Assembly: GCF_000003605.2 (NCBI RefSeq)
Contig: NW_003134803.1
Span: 62,001 to 126,000, forward strand
Origin: Saccoglossus kowalevskii
Taxonomy: Eukaryota; Hemichordata; Enteropneusta; Harrimaniidae
DNA: 64,000 nt
Reading direction: 5' to 3'
The notes beneath the pieces were generated by a model. That model had not been told where the DNA came from and did no database searches. It worked only from the letters and a program-made list of their open reading frames with translations. A program made the translations under genes and the position numbers. This document shows, in pieces, positions 32,923 to 44,602 of the stretch (positions are counted from its first letter, which is position 1; every line of letters begins with the position of its first letter).

Positions 32923-32993
32923 TCCCATGTGTGTAGTGGTTAGCATTTGGCGCTTTCACCGCCAAGGCCCGGGTTCAATTCCCGGTGTGGGAA
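32923..32993 (+). tRNA. tRNA-Glu(UUC), class B
   Basis: TCCCATGTGTGTAGTGG 5' end and C23 in the D stem. Confidence 0.53.
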
Positions 32994-33205
32994 CACCTGT
33001 TTCAGATTCCTGGTCAGTTGAACATCGCAGCTTGTACAACATTCTCAAAGACAATTTAAATAAAAGATATAAATTGGCCTCTCGTATTTGTTGCCTTATT
33101 ACAAGAGAATATATAATACACGACGTGCAGTTCATGTCACAAGTATCGTATTATATGCCTTACCTGGTTTTCCCGATAAATAGGAAACGCCTTCATACGA
33201 CAACG

Positions 33206-33277
33206 TCCCACATGGTCTAGTGGTTAGGATTTGGCGCTTTCACCGCCAAGGTCCGGGTTCAATTCCCGGTGTGGGAA
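33206..33277 (+). tRNA. tRNA-Glu(UUC), class A
   Basis: C6 and U48; all stems pair. Confidence 0.87.
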
Positions 33278-33490
33278 TACCTGTTTTAGATTCCTGGTCA
33301 GTTGAACATCGCAGCTTGTATACAATTCTCAAAGACAATTTAATTAAAAGATATAAATTGGCCTCTCGTATTTGTTGCCTCATTACAAGAGAATATATAA
33401 TACACGACTTGCAGTTCATGTCACAAGCATCCGATTGTATGCCATACTTGTGTCTTCCCAATAAATAGGAAACGCCTTCATACGTCAACG

Positions 33491-33562
33491 TCCCATATGG
33501 TCTAGTGGTTGGGATTTGGGGCTTTCACCGCCAAGGCCTGGGTTCAATTCCTGGTGTGGGAA
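33491..33562 (+). tRNA. tRNA-Glu(UUC), class A variant
   Basis: G21, G30/G40 mismatch, U50 and U63. Confidence 0.68.
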
Positions 33563-33775
33563 CACCTGTTTTAGATTCCTGGTCAGGTGAACATCGCAGC
33601 TTGTATAAAATGCTCATAGACAATTTAATTAAAAGATATAAATTGGCCTCTCGTATTTGTTGCCTTATTACAAGAGAATATATAATACACGACTTGCAGT
33701 TCATGTCACAAGCATCCGATTGTATGCCATACTTGTGTCTTCCCGATAAATAGGAAACGCCTTCAAACGTCAACG

Positions 33776-33847
33776 TCCCATATGGTCTAGTGGTTAGGAT
33801 TTGGCGCTTTCACCGCCAAGGCCTGGGTTCAATTCCCGGTGTGAGAA
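33776..33847 (+). tRNA. tRNA-Glu(UUC), class D
   Basis: Typical class D. Confidence 0.65.
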
Positions 33848-34040
33848 CACCCGTTTTAGAACTCTGGTAAGTTGAACATCGCAGCTTGTATAAAATGCTC
33901 ATAGACATTTTAATTAAAATAAATAAATTTTCCTGTCGTATTTGTTGCCTTATTTCAAGAGAATATATAATACACGACGTGCAGTTCATGTCACAAGCAT
34001 CCGATTGTATGCCATACTTATGTTTTCCCGATAAATAGGA

Positions 34041-34088
34041 ATAAGTATCCTATCATATGCCTTACTTGTGTTTTCCCGATAAATAGGA
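34041..34088 (+). repeat. 48-bp spacer duplication
   Basis: Spacer-end duplication before the gene at 34109; follows a class D unit. Confidence 0.85.
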
Positions 34089-34108
34089 AACGCCTTCATA
34101 CGACAACG

Positions 34109-34180
34109 TCCCATATGGTCTAGTGGTTAGGATTTGGCGCTTTCACCGCCAAGGCCCGGGTTCAATTCCCGGTGTTGGAA
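34109..34180 (+). tRNA. tRNA-Glu(UUC), class A
   Basis: C4/U69 mismatch. Confidence 0.78.
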
Positions 34181-34393
34181 CCCCTGTTTTAGATTCCTGG
34201 TCAGGTGTACATCGCAGCTTGTATAAAATGCTCATAGACAATTTAATAAAAATATATAAATTGCCCTCTCGTATTTGTTGCCTTATTACAAGAGAATATA
34301 TAATACACGACGTGCAGTTCATGTCACAAGCATCCGATTGTATACCATAATTGTGTTTTCCCGATAAATAGGAAACGCCTTCATACGACAACG

Positions 34394-34473
34394 TCCCATA
34401 TGTCTTGTGGTTAGGATTTGGCGCTTTCACCGCTTTCACCGCCAAGGCCCGGGTTCAATTCCCGGTGTGGGAA
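34394..34473 (+). tRNA. tRNA-Glu(UUC), class B with 9-bp insertion
   Basis: Anticodon-arm duplication; A14 is U. Confidence 0.5.
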
Positions 34474-34686
34474 CACCTGTTTTAGATTCCTGGTCAGTTG
34501 AACATCGCAGCTTGTACAAAATTCTCAAAGACAATTTAATTAAAAGATATAAATTGGCCTCTCGTATTTGTTGCCTTATTACAAGAGAATATATAATACT
34601 CAACTTGCATTTCATGTCACAAGCATCCGATTGTATGCCATACTTGTGTTCTCCCGATAAATAGGAAACGCCTTCAAATGTCAACG

Positions 34687-34758
34687 TCCCATATGGTTTA
34701 GTGGTTAGGATTTGTCGCTTTCACCGTCAAGGCTCGGGTTCAATTCCCGGTGCGGGAA
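34687..34758 (+). tRNA. tRNA-Glu(UUC), class C variant
   Basis: U29/U41 and C68 with G70. Confidence 0.62.
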
Positions 34759-34971
34759 CACTCGTTTTAGATTCCTGGTCAATTGAACATCGCAGCTTGT
34801 ACAAAATTCTCAAAGACAATTTAAATAAAAGATATAAATTGGCCTCTCGTATTTGTTGCCTTATTACAAGAGAATATATAATACACGACGTGCAGTTCAT
34901 GTCACATGTATCCTATTATATGCCTTACTTGTGTTTTCCCGATAAATAGGAAACGCCTTCATACGACAACG

Positions 34972-35043
34972 TCCCACATGGTCTAGTGGTTAGGATTTGG
35001 CGCTTTCACCGCCAAGGTCCGTGTTCAATTCCCGGTGTGGGAA
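34972..35043 (+). tRNA. tRNA-Glu(UUC), class A
   Basis: C6, U48 and U52/C62. Confidence 0.75.
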
Positions 35044-35254
35044 TACCTGTTTTAGATTCCTGGTCAGTTGAACATCGCAGCTTGTATACAATTCTCAAAG
35101 ACAATTTAATTAAAATATATAAATTGGCCTGTCGTATTTGTTGCCTTATTTCAAGAGAATATATAATACACGACGTGCAGTTCATGTCACAACATCCGAT
35201 TGTATGCCATACTCGTGTTTTCCCGATAAATAGGAAACGCCTTCATACGACACG

Positions 35255-35326
35255 TCCCATATGGTCTAGTGGTTGGGATTTGGCGCTTTCACCGCCAAGG
35301 CCCGGGTTCAATTCCCGGTGTGGGAA
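35255..35326 (+). tRNA. tRNA-Glu(UUC), class A
   Basis: Consensus except G21. Confidence 0.88.
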
Positions 35327-35539
35327 CACTTGTTTTAGATTCCTGGTCAGGTGTACATCGCAGCTAGTATAAAATGCTCATAGACAATTTAATAAAAATA
35401 TATAAATTGCCCTCTCGTATTTGTTGCCTTATTACAAGAGAATATATAATACACGACGTGCAGTTCATGTCACAAGCATCCGATTGTATGCCATACTTGT
35501 GTTTTCCCGATAAATAGGAAACGCCTTCATACGACAACG

Positions 35540-35619
35540 TCCAATATGTCTTGTGGTTAGGATTTGGCACTTTCACCGCTTTCACCGCCAAGGCCCGGGT
35601 TCAATTCCCGGTGTGGGAA
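35540..35619 (+). tRNA. tRNA-Glu(UUC), class B with 9-bp insertion
   Basis: Anticodon-arm duplication, A4, and GGCAC on the 5' strand of the stem. Confidence 0.47.
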
Positions 35620-35832
35620 TACCTGTTTTAGATTCCTGGTCAGTTGAACATCGCAGCTTGTATAAAATTCCCAAAGACAATTTAATTAAAAGACATAAAT
35701 TGGCCTCTCGTATTTGTTGCCTTATTACATGAGAATATATAATACACGACGTGCAGTTCATGTCACAAGCATCCGATTATATGCCATACTCGTGTTTTCC
35801 CGATAAATAGGAAACGCTTTCAAATGTCAACG

Positions 35833-35859
35833 TCCCATATGGTCTAGTGGTTAGGATTT
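35833..35859 (+). pseudogene. Truncated tRNA-Glu 5' half
   Basis: 110-bp unit, common junction. Confidence 0.88.
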
Positions 35860-35942
35860 TGTGCAGTTCATGTCACAAGCATCCGATTGTATGCCGTACT
35901 TGTGTTTTCCCGATAAATAGGAAACGCCTTCATACGACAACG

Positions 35943-36013
35943 TCCCATATGTCTTGTGGTTAGGATTTGGCGCTTTCACCGCCAAGGCCCGGGTTCAATT
36001 CCAGGTGTGGGAA
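35943..36013 (+). tRNA. tRNA-Glu(UUC), class B
   Basis: A14 is U; G51/A63 mismatch. Confidence 0.58.
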
Positions 36014-36226
36014 CACCCGTTTTAGATTCCTGGTCAATTGAACATCGCAGCTTGTATAAAATGCTCAAAGACAATTTAAATAAAAGATATAAATTGCCCT
36101 CTCGTATTTGTTGCCTTATTACAAGAGAATATGTAATACACGACGTGCAGTTCATGTCACAAGTATCCTATTGTATGCCATACTTGTGTTTTCCCGATAA
36201 ATAGGAAACGCCTTCATACGACAACG

Positions 36227-36306
36227 TCCCATATGTCTTGTGGTTAGGATTTGGCGCTTTCACCGCTTTCACCGCCAAGGCCCGGGTTCAATTCCCGGTG
36301 TGGGAA
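36227..36306 (+). tRNA. tRNA-Glu(UUC), class B with 9-bp insertion
   Basis: Anticodon-arm duplication; partner of the copy at 19226. Confidence 0.5.
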
Positions 36307-36519
36307 CACCTGTTTTAGATTCCTGGTCAGTTGAACATCGCAGCTTGTACAAAATTCTCAAAGACAATTTAATTAAAAGATATAAATTGGCCTCTCGTAT
36401 TTGTTGCCTTATTACAAGAGAATATATAATACACGACTTGCAGTTCATGTTACAAGCATCCGATTGTATGCCATACTCGTGTTTTCCCGATAAATAGGCA
36501 ACGCTTTCAAATGTCAACG

Positions 36520-36591
36520 TCCCATATGGTCTAGTCGTTAGGATTTGTCGCTTTCACCGCCAAGGCTCGGGTTCAATTCCCGGTGTGAGAA
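36520..36591 (+). tRNA. tRNA-Glu(UUC), class C
   Basis: C12 kept and D loop AGTCGTTA. Confidence 0.6.
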
Positions 36592-36785
36592 CACCCGTTT
36601 TAGATTCCTGGTCAATTGAACATCGCAGCTTGTACAAAATTCTCAAAGACAATTTAAATAAAAGATTTAGAGAATATATCTCGTATTTGTTGCCTTATTA
36701 CAAGAGAATATATAATACACGACGTGCAGTTCATGTCACAAGTATCGTATCATATGCCTTACTTGTGTTTTCCCGATAAATAAGA

Positions 36786-36832
36786 ATAAGTATCCTATTA
36801 TATGCCTTACTTGTGTTTTCCCATAAATAGTA
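36786..36832 (+). repeat. 48-bp spacer duplication (47 bp here)
   Basis: Spacer-end duplication with one base missing. Confidence 0.82.
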
Positions 36833-36852
36833 AACACCTTCATACGACAACG

Positions 36853-36924
36853 TCCCATATGGTCTCGTGGTTAGGATTTGGCGCTTTCACCGCCAAGGCC
36901 CGGGTTCAATTCCCGGTGTGGGAA
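36853..36924 (+). tRNA. tRNA-Glu(UUC), class A
   Basis: A14 is C; stems pair. Confidence 0.8.
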
Positions 36925-37137
36925 TACCTGTTTTAGATTCCTGGTCAATTGCACATCGCAGCTTGTATAAAATTCTCAAAGACAATTTAATTAAAAGATA
37001 TAAATTGGCCACTCGTGTTTGTTGCCTTATTACAAGAGAATATATAATACACGACTTGCATTTCATGTCACAAGCATCCGATTGTATGCCATACTTGTGT
37101 TTTCCCGATAAATAGGAAACGCCTTCAAATGTCAACG

Positions 37138-37209
37138 TCCCATATGGTTTAGTGGTTAGGATTTGTCGCTTTCACCGCCAAGGCACGGGTTCAATTCCCG
37201 GTGTGAGAA
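37138..37209 (+). tRNA. tRNA-Glu(UUC), class C
   Basis: Class C with A49. Confidence 0.6.
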
Positions 37210-37422
37210 CACCCGTTTTAGATTCCTGGTCAATTGAACATCGCAGCTTGTACAAAATTCTCAAAGACAATTTAAATAAAAGATATAAATTGGCCTCTCG
37301 TATTTGTTGCCTTATTACAAGAGAATATGTAATACACGACGTGCAGTTCATGTCACAAGTATCCTATTATATGCCTTACTTGTGTTTTCCCGATAAATAG
37401 GAAACGCCTTCATACGTCAACG

Positions 37423-37493
37423 TCCCATATGTCTAGTGGTTAGGATTTGGCGCTTTCACCGCCAAGGCCCGGGTTCAATTCCAGGTGTGGGAA
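37423..37493 (+). tRNA. tRNA-Glu(UUC), class B
   Basis: G51/A63 mismatch. Confidence 0.6.
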
Positions 37494-37706
37494 CACCTGT
37501 TTTAGATTCCTGGACAGTTGAACATCGCAGCTTGTATAAAATGCTCATAGACAATTTAATTAAAAGATATAAATTGGCCTCTCGTATTTGTTGCCTTATT
37601 ACAAGAGAATATATAATACACGACGTGCAGTTCATGTCACAAGTATCCTATTATATGCCTTACTTGTGTTTTCCCGATAAATAGGAAACGCCTTCATACG
37701 TCAACG

Positions 37707-37777
37707 TCCCATATGTCTTGTGGTTAGGATTTGGCGCTTTCACCGCCAGGGCCCAGGTTCAATTCCCGGTGTGGGAA
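37707..37777 (+). tRNA. tRNA-Glu(UUC), class B
   Basis: A14 is U, G44, and A51/C63 mismatch. Confidence 0.53.
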
Positions 37778-37990
37778 TACCTGTTTTAGATTCCTGGTCA
37801 GTTGAACATCGCAGCTTGTATAAAATTCTCAAAGACAATTTAATTAAAAGAAATAAATTGGCCTCTCGTATTTGTTGCCTTATTACAAGAGAATATATAA
37901 TACACGACGTGCAGTTCATGTCACAAGTATCCTATTATATGCCTTACTTGTGTTTTCCCGATAAATAGGAAACGCCTTCATACGTCAACG

Positions 37991-38061
37991 TCCCATATGT
38001 CTAGTGGTTAGGATTTGGCGCTTTCACCGCCAAGGCCCGGGTTCAATTCCAGGTGTGGGGA
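37991..38061 (+). tRNA. tRNA-Glu(UUC), class B
   Basis: G51/A63 mismatch and G72. Confidence 0.57.
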
Positions 38062-38274
38062 CACCTGTTTTAGATTCCTGGACAGTTGAACATCGCAGCT
38101 TGTATAAAATGCTCATAGACAATTTAATTAAAAGATATAAATTGGCCTCTCGTATTTGTTGTCTTATTACAAGAGAATATATAATACACGACGTGCAGTT
38201 CATGTCACAAGTATCCTATTATATGCCTTACTTGTGTTTTCGCGATAAATAGGAAACGCCTTCATTCGACAACG

Positions 38275-38346
38275 TCCCATATGGTCTAGTGGTTAGGATT
38301 TGTCGCTTTCACCGCCAAGGCTCGGGTTCAATTCCCGGTGTGAGAA
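38275..38346 (+). tRNA. tRNA-Glu(UUC), class C
   Basis: C12 kept; partner of the copy at 17977. Confidence 0.63.
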
Positions 38347-38559
38347 CACCCGTTTTAGATTCCTGGTCAATTGAACATCGCAGCTTGTACAGAATTCTCA
38401 AAGACAATTTAAATAAAAGATATAAATTGGCATCTCGTATTTGTTGCCTTATTACAAGAGAATATATAATACACGACGTGCAGTTCATGTCACAAGTATC
38501 CTATTATATGCCTTACTTGTGTTTTCCCGATAAATAGGATACGCCTTCATACGACAACG

Positions 38560-38631
38560 TCCCATATGGTCTTGTGGTTTGGATTAGGCGCTTTCACCTC
38601 CAAGGCCCGGGTTCAATTCCCGGTGTGGGAA
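38560..38631 (+). tRNA. tRNA-Glu(UUC), class A variant
   Basis: U14, U21, A27/A43 and C30/U40. Confidence 0.62.
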
Positions 38632-38844
38632 TACTTGTTTTAGATTCCTGGTCAGTTGAACATCGCAGCTTGTATAAAATTCTCAAAGACAATTTAATTA
38701 AAAGATATAAATTGGCCTCTCGTATTTGTTGCCTTATTACAAGAGAATATATAATACACGACGTGCAGTTCATGTCACAAGTATCCTATTATATGCCTTA
38801 CATGTGTTTTCCCGATAAATAGGAAACGCCTTCATACGTCAACG

Positions 38845-38915
38845 TCCCATATGTCTAGTGGTTAGGATTTGGCGCTTTCACCGCCAAGGCCCGGGTTCAA
38901 TTCCAGGTGTGGGAA
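38845..38915 (+). tRNA. tRNA-Glu(UUC), class B
   Basis: G51/A63 mismatch. An extra unit relative to the matching block near 18.3 kb. Confidence 0.6.
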
Positions 38916-39128
38916 CACCTGTTTTAGATTCCTGGACAGTTGAACATCGCAGCTTGTATAAAATGCTCATAGACAATTTAATTAAAAGATATAAATTGGC
39001 CTCTCGTATTTGTTGCCTTATTACAAGAGAATATATAATACACGACGTGCAGTTCATGTCACAAGTATCCTATTATATGCCTTACTTGTGTTTTCCCGAT
39101 AAATAGGAAACGCCTTCATTCGACAACG

Positions 39129-39200
39129 TCCCATATGGTCTAGTGGTTAGGATTTGGCGCTTTCACCGCCAAGGCCCGGGTTCAATTCCCGGTGTGGGAA
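39129..39200 (+). tRNA. tRNA-Glu(UUC), class A consensus
   Basis: Exact consensus. Confidence 0.93.
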
Positions 39201-39413
39201 TACCTGTTTTAGATTCCTGGTCAGTTGAATATCGCAGCTTGTATAAAATTCTCAAAGACAATTTAATTAAAAGATATAAATTGGCCTCTCGTATTTGTTG
39301 CCTTATTACAAGAGAATATATAATACACAACTTGCATTTCATGTCACAAGCATCCGATTGTATGCCATACTCGTGTTTTCCCGATAAATAGGAAACGCTT
39401 TCAAATGTCAACG

Positions 39414-39440
39414 TCCCATATGGTCTAGTGGTTAGGATTT
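39414..39440 (+). pseudogene. Truncated tRNA-Glu 5' half
   Basis: 110-bp unit, common junction. Confidence 0.88.
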
Positions 39441-39523
39441 TGTGCAGTTCATGTCACAAGCATCCGATTGTATGCCGTACTTGTGTTTTCCCGATAAATA
39501 GGAAACGCCTTCATACGACAACG

Positions 39524-39595
39524 TCCCATATGGCCTAGTGGTTAGGATTTGGCGCTTTCACCGCCAAGGCCCGGGTTCATTTCCCGGTGTGGGAA
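39524..39595 (+). tRNA. tRNA-Glu(UUC), class A variant
   Basis: C11 and loss of A58, as at 18941. Confidence 0.68.
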
Positions 39596-39808
39596 CACCT
39601 GTTTTAGATTCCTGGTCAGGTGTACATAGCAGCTTGTATAAAATGCTCATAGACAATTTAATAAAAATATATAAATTGCCCTCTCGTATTTGTTGCCTTA
39701 TTACAAGAGAATATATAATACACGACGTGCAGTTCATGTCACAAGCATCCGATTGTATGCCATACTTGTGTTTTCCCGATAAATAGGAAACGCCTTCATA
39801 CGACAACG

Positions 39809-39889
39809 TCCCATATGTCTTGCGGTTAGGATTTGGCGCTTTCACCGCTTTCACCGCCAAGGCCCGGGTTCAATTCCCGGTGTGGGGAA
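39809..39889 (+). tRNA. tRNA-Glu(UUC), class B with 9-bp insertion
   Basis: Anticodon-arm duplication plus an extra G in the acceptor 3' strand. Confidence 0.45.
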
Positions 39890-40102
39890 CACCTGTTTTA
39901 GATTCCTGGTCAGTTGAACATCGCAGCTTGTACAAAATTCTCAAAGACAATTTAATTAAAAGATATAAATTGGCCTCTCGTATTTGTTGCCTTATTACAA
40001 GAGAATATATAATACACGACGTGCAGTTCATGTCACAAGTATCCTATTATATGCCTTACTTGTGTTTTCGCGATAAATAGGAAACGCCTTCATTCGACAA
40101 CG

Positions 40103-40174
40103 TCCCATATGGTCTAGTGGTTAGGATTTGTCGCTTTCACCGCCAAGGCTCGGGTTCAATTCCCGGTGTGAGAA
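40103..40174 (+). tRNA. tRNA-Glu(UUC), class C
   Basis: C12 kept. The terminator is cut to TTT. Confidence 0.6.
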
Positions 40175-40386
40175 CACCCGTTTAGATTCCTGGTCAATTG
40201 AACATCGCAGCTTGTACAAAATTCTCAAAGACAATTTAAATAAAAGATATAAATTGGCCTCTCGTATTTGTTGCCTTAGTACAAGAGAATATATAATACA
40301 CGACGTGCAGTTCATGTCACAAGTATCCTATTATATGCCTTACTTGTATTTTCCCGATATATAGGAAACGCCTTCATACGACAACG

Positions 40387-40458
40387 TCCCATATGGTCTA
40401 GTGGTTAGGATTTGGCGCTTTCACCGCCAAGGCCAGGGTTCAATTCCCGGTGTGGGAA
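40387..40458 (+). tRNA. tRNA-Glu(UUC), class A
   Basis: A50/G64 mismatch. Confidence 0.78.
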
Positions 40459-40671
40459 TACTTGTTTTAGATTCCTGGTCAGTTGAACATCGCATCTTGA
40501 ATAAAATTCTCAAAGACAATTTAATTAAAAGATATAAATTGGCCTCTCGTATTTGTTGCCTTATTACAAGAGAATATATAATACACGACGTGCAGTTCAT
40601 GTCACAATTATCCTATTATATGCCTTACTTGTGTTTTCCCGATAAATAGGAAACGCCTTCATACGTCAACG

Positions 40672-40742
40672 TCCCATATGTCTAGTGGTTAGGATTTGGC
40701 GCTTTCACAGCCAAGGTCCGGGTTCAATTCCAGGTGTGGAAA
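40672..40742 (+). tRNA. tRNA-Glu(UUC), class B
   Basis: G31/A39, U48, G51/A63 and a changed acceptor strand. Confidence 0.5.
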
Positions 40743-40955
40743 CACCTGTTTTAGATTCCTGGACAGTTGAACATCGCAGCTTGTATAAAATGCTCATAGA
40801 CAATTTAATTAAAAGATATAAATTGGCCTCTCGTATTTGTTGCCTTATTACAAGAGAATATATAATACACGACGTGCAGTTCATGTCACAAGTATCCTAT
40901 TATATGCCTTACTTGTGTTTTCCCGATAAATAGGAAACGCCTTCATACGTCAACG

Positions 40956-41027
40956 TCCCATATGGTCTAGTGGTTAGGATTTGGCGCTTTCACCGCCAAG
41001 GCCTGGGTTCAATTCCCGGTGTGAGAA
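40956..41027 (+). tRNA. tRNA-Glu(UUC), class D
   Basis: Typical class D; 3' flank TTTTAAAACTC. Confidence 0.65.
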
Positions 41028-41240
41028 CACCCGTTTTAAAACTCTGGTCAGTTGAACATCACAGCTTGTATAAAATGCTCATAGGCAATTTAATTAAAAT
41101 ATATAAATTGGCCTGTCGTATTTGTTGCCTTATTTCAAGAGAATATATAATACACGACGTGCAGTTCATGTCACAAGCATCTGATTGTATGCCGTACTTG
41201 TGTTTTCCCGATATATAGGAAACGCCTTCATACGACAACG

Positions 41241-41312
41241 TCCCATATGGTCTAGTTGTTAGGATTTGGCGCTTTCACCGCCAAGGCCAGGGTTCAATTC
41301 CAGGTGTGGGAA
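41241..41312 (+). tRNA. tRNA-Glu(UUC), class A variant
   Basis: D loop AGTTGTTA, A50, and G51/A63. Confidence 0.65.
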
Positions 41313-41525
41313 TACCTGTTTTAGATTCCTGGTCAGTTGAACATCGCATCTTGAATAAAATTCTCAAAGACAATTTAATTAAAAGATATAAATTGGCCTC
41401 TCGTATTTGTTGCCTTATTACAAGAGAATATATAATACACGACGTGCAGTTCATGTCACAAGCATCCGATTGTATGCCGTACTTGTGTTTTCCCGATAAA
41501 TAGGAAACGCCTTCATACGACAACG

Positions 41526-41597
41526 TCCCATATGGTCTAGTGGTTAGGATTTGGCGCTTTCACCGCCAAGGCCCGGGTTCAATTCCCGGTGTGGGAA
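41526..41597 (+). tRNA. tRNA-Glu(UUC), class A consensus
   Basis: Exact consensus. Confidence 0.93.
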
Positions 41598-41810
41598 CAC
41601 CTGTTTTAGATTCCTGGTCAGGTGTACATCGCAGCTAGTATAAAATGCTCATAGACAATTTAATAAAAATATATAAATTGCCCTCTCGTATTTGTTGCCT
41701 TATTACAAGAGAATATATAATACACGACGTGCAGTTCATGTCACAAGCATCCGATTGTATGCCATACTTGTGTTTTCCCGATAAATAGGAAACGCCTTCA
41801 TACGACAACG

Positions 41811-41881
41811 TCCCATATGTCTTGTGGTTAGGATTTGGCGCTTTCACCGCCAAGGCCCGGGTTCAATTCTCGGTGTTGAAA
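41811..41881 (+). tRNA. tRNA-Glu(UUC), class B
   Basis: A14 is U, U62, and TGTTGAA acceptor strand. Confidence 0.5.
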
Positions 41882-42094
41882 TACCTGTTTTAGATTCCTG
41901 GTCAGTTGCACATCGCAGCTTGTACAAAATGCTCATAGGCAATTTAATTAAAATATATAAATTGGCCTGTCGTATTTGTTGCCTTATTTCAAGAGAATAT
42001 ATAATACACGACGTGCAGTTCATGTCACAAGCATCCGATTGTATGCCATACTCGTGTTTTCCCGATAAATAGGCAACGCTTTCAAATGTCAACG

Positions 42095-42121
42095 TCCCAT
42101 ATGGTCTAGTGGTTAGGATTT
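42095..42121 (+). pseudogene. Truncated tRNA-Glu 5' half
   Basis: 110-bp unit, common junction. Confidence 0.88.
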
Positions 42122-42204
42122 TGTGCAGTTCATGTCACAAGCATCCGATTGTATGCCGTACTTGTGTTTTCCCGATAAATAGGAAACGCCTTCATACGAC
42201 AACG

Positions 42205-42276
42205 TCCCATATGGTCTAGTGGTTAGGATTTGGCGCTTTCACCGCCAAGGCCCGGGTTCAATTCCCGGTGTGGGAA
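42205..42276 (+). tRNA. tRNA-Glu(UUC), class A consensus
   Basis: Exact consensus. Confidence 0.93.
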
Positions 42277-42489
42277 CACCTGTTTTAGATTCCTGGTCAG
42301 GTGTACATCGCAGATAGTATAAAATGCTCATAGACAATTTAATAAAAATATATAAATTGCCCTCTCGTATTTGTTGCCTTATTACAAGAGAATATATAAT
42401 ACACGACGTGCAGTTCATGTCACAAGCATCCGATTGTATGCCATACTTGTGTTTTCCCGATAAATAGGAAACGCCTTCATACGACAACG

Positions 42490-42560
42490 TCCCATATGTC
42501 TTGTGGTTAGGATTTGGCACTTTCACCGCCAAGGCCCGGGTTCAATTCCAGGTGTGGGAA
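42490..42560 (+). tRNA. tRNA-Glu(UUC), class B
   Basis: A14 is U, A31/C39 and G51/A63. Confidence 0.53.
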
Positions 42561-42773
42561 CACCTGTTTTAGATTCCTGGACAGTTGAACATCGCATCTT
42601 GTATAAAATGCTCATAGACAATTTAATTAAAAGATATAAATTGGCCTCTCGTATTTGTTGCCTTATTACAAGAGAATATATAATACACGACGTGCAGTTC
42701 ATGTCACAAGTATCCTATTATATGCCTTACTTGTGTTTTCCCGATAAATAGGAAACGCCTTCATACGACAACG

Positions 42774-42845
42774 TCCCATATGGTCTAGTGGTTAGGATTT
42801 GGCGCTTTCACCGCCAAGGCCCGGGTTCAATTCCCGGTGTTGAAA
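42774..42845 (+). tRNA. tRNA-Glu(UUC), class A variant
   Basis: TGTTGAA acceptor strand; partner of the copy at 10247. Confidence 0.65.
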
Positions 42846-43058
42846 TACCTGTTTTAGATTCCTGGTCAGTTGCACATCGCAGCTTGTATAAAATTCTCAA
42901 AGACAATTTAATTAAAAGATATAAATTGGCCTCTCGTATTTGTTGCCTTATTACAAGAGAATATATAATACACGACTTGCATTTCATGTCACAAGCATCC
43001 GATTATATGCCATACTTGTGTTTTCCCGATAAATAGGAAACGCCTTCAAAAGTCAACG

Positions 43059-43130
43059 TCCCATATGGTTTAGTGGTTAGGATTTGTCGCTTTCACCGCC
43101 AAGGCTCGGGTTCAATTCCCGGTGTGAGAA
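43059..43130 (+). tRNA. tRNA-Glu(UUC), class C
   Basis: Typical class C. Confidence 0.62.
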
Positions 43131-43343
43131 CACCCGTTTTAGATTCCTGGTCAATTGAACATCGCAGCTTGTACAAAATTCTCAAAGACAATTTAAATAA
43201 AAGATATAAATTGGCCTCTCGTATTTGTTGCCTTATTACAAGAGAATATATAATACACGATGTGCAGTTCATGTCACAAGTATCCTATTATATGCCTTAC
43301 TTGTGTTTTCCCGATAAATAGGAAACGCCTTCATACGTCAACG

Positions 43344-43414
43344 TCCCATATGTCTAGTGGTTAGGATTTGGCGCTTTCACCGCCAAGGCCCGGGTTCAAT
43401 TCCAGGTGTGGGAA
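43344..43414 (+). tRNA. tRNA-Glu(UUC), class B
   Basis: G51/A63 mismatch. Confidence 0.6.
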
Positions 43415-43627
43415 CACCTGTTTTAGATTCCTGGACAGTTGAACATCGCAGCTTGTATAAAATGCTCATAGACAATTTAATTAAAAGATATAAATTGGCC
43501 TCTCGTATTTGTTGCCTTATTACAAGAGAATATATAATACACGACGTGCAGTTCATGTCACAAGTATTATATTATATGCCTTACTTGTGTTTTCCCGATA
43601 AATAGGAAACGCCTTCATACGTCAACG

Positions 43628-43699
43628 TCCCATATGGTCTAGTGGTTAGGATTTGGCGCTTTCACCGCCAAGGCCTGGGTTCAATTCCCGGCGTGAGAA
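43628..43699 (+). tRNA. tRNA-Glu(UUC), class D
   Basis: Class D with C66; partner of the copy at 8823. Confidence 0.62.
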
Positions 43700-43912
43700 C
43701 ACCCGTTTTAGAACTCTGGTCAGTTGAACATCGCAGCTTGTATAAAATGCTCATAGGCAATTTAATTAAAATATATAAATTGGCCTGTCGTATTTGTTGC
43801 CTTATTTCAAGAGAATATATAATACACGACGTGCAGTTCATGTCACAAGCATCCGATTGTATGCCGTACTTGTGTTTTCCCGATAAATAGGAAACGCCTT
43901 CATACGACAACG

Positions 43913-43984
43913 TCCCATATGGTCTAGTGGTTGGGATTTGGCGCATTCACCGCCAAGGCCCGGGTTCAATTCCTGGTGTGGGAA
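43913..43984 (+). tRNA. tRNA-Glu(UUC), class A, U33 lost
   Basis: U33 is A; partner of the copy at 9108. Confidence 0.68.
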
Positions 43985-44197
43985 CACCTGTTTTAGATTC
44001 CTGGTCAGGTGAACATCGCAGCTTGTATAAAATGCTCATAGACAATTTAATTAAAAGATATAAATTGGCCTCTCGTATTTGTTGCCTTATTACAAGAGAA
44101 TATATAATACACGACTTGCAGTTCATGTCACAAGCATCCGATTGTATGCCATACTTGTGTCTTCCCGATAAATAGGAAACGCCTTCATACGTCAACG

Positions 44198-44269
44198 TCC
44201 CATATGGTCTAGTGGTTAGGATTTGGCGCTTTCACTGCCAAGGGCTGGGTTCAATTCCTGGTGTGAGAA
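44198..44269 (+). tRNA. tRNA-Glu(UUC), class D
   Basis: U39 wobble and AAGGGCTGGG after the anticodon arm. Confidence 0.6.
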
Positions 44270-44462
44270 CACCCGTTTTAGAACTCTGGTCAGTTGAACA
44301 TCGCAGCTTGTATAAAATGCTCATAGACAATTTAATTAAAATATAAAAATTGGCCTGTCGTATTTGTTGCCTTATTTCAAGAGGATATATAATACACGAC
44401 GTGCAGTTCATGTCACAAGCATCCGATTGTATGCCATACCTATGTTTTCCCGATAAATAGGA

Positions 44463-44510
44463 ATAAGTATCCCATCGTATGCCTTACTTGTGTTTTCCCG
44501 ATAAATAGGA
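44463..44510 (+). repeat. 48-bp spacer duplication
   Basis: Spacer-end duplication before the gene at 44531. Confidence 0.84.
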
Positions 44511-44530
44511 AACGCCTTCATACGACAACG

Positions 44531-44602
44531 TCCGATATGGTCTAGTGGTTTGGATTTGGCGCTTTCACCGCCAAGGCCCGGGTTCAATTCCCGGTGTGGG
44601 AA
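44531..44602 (+). tRNA. tRNA-Glu(UUC), class A
   Basis: G4/G69 mismatch and U21. Confidence 0.77.
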
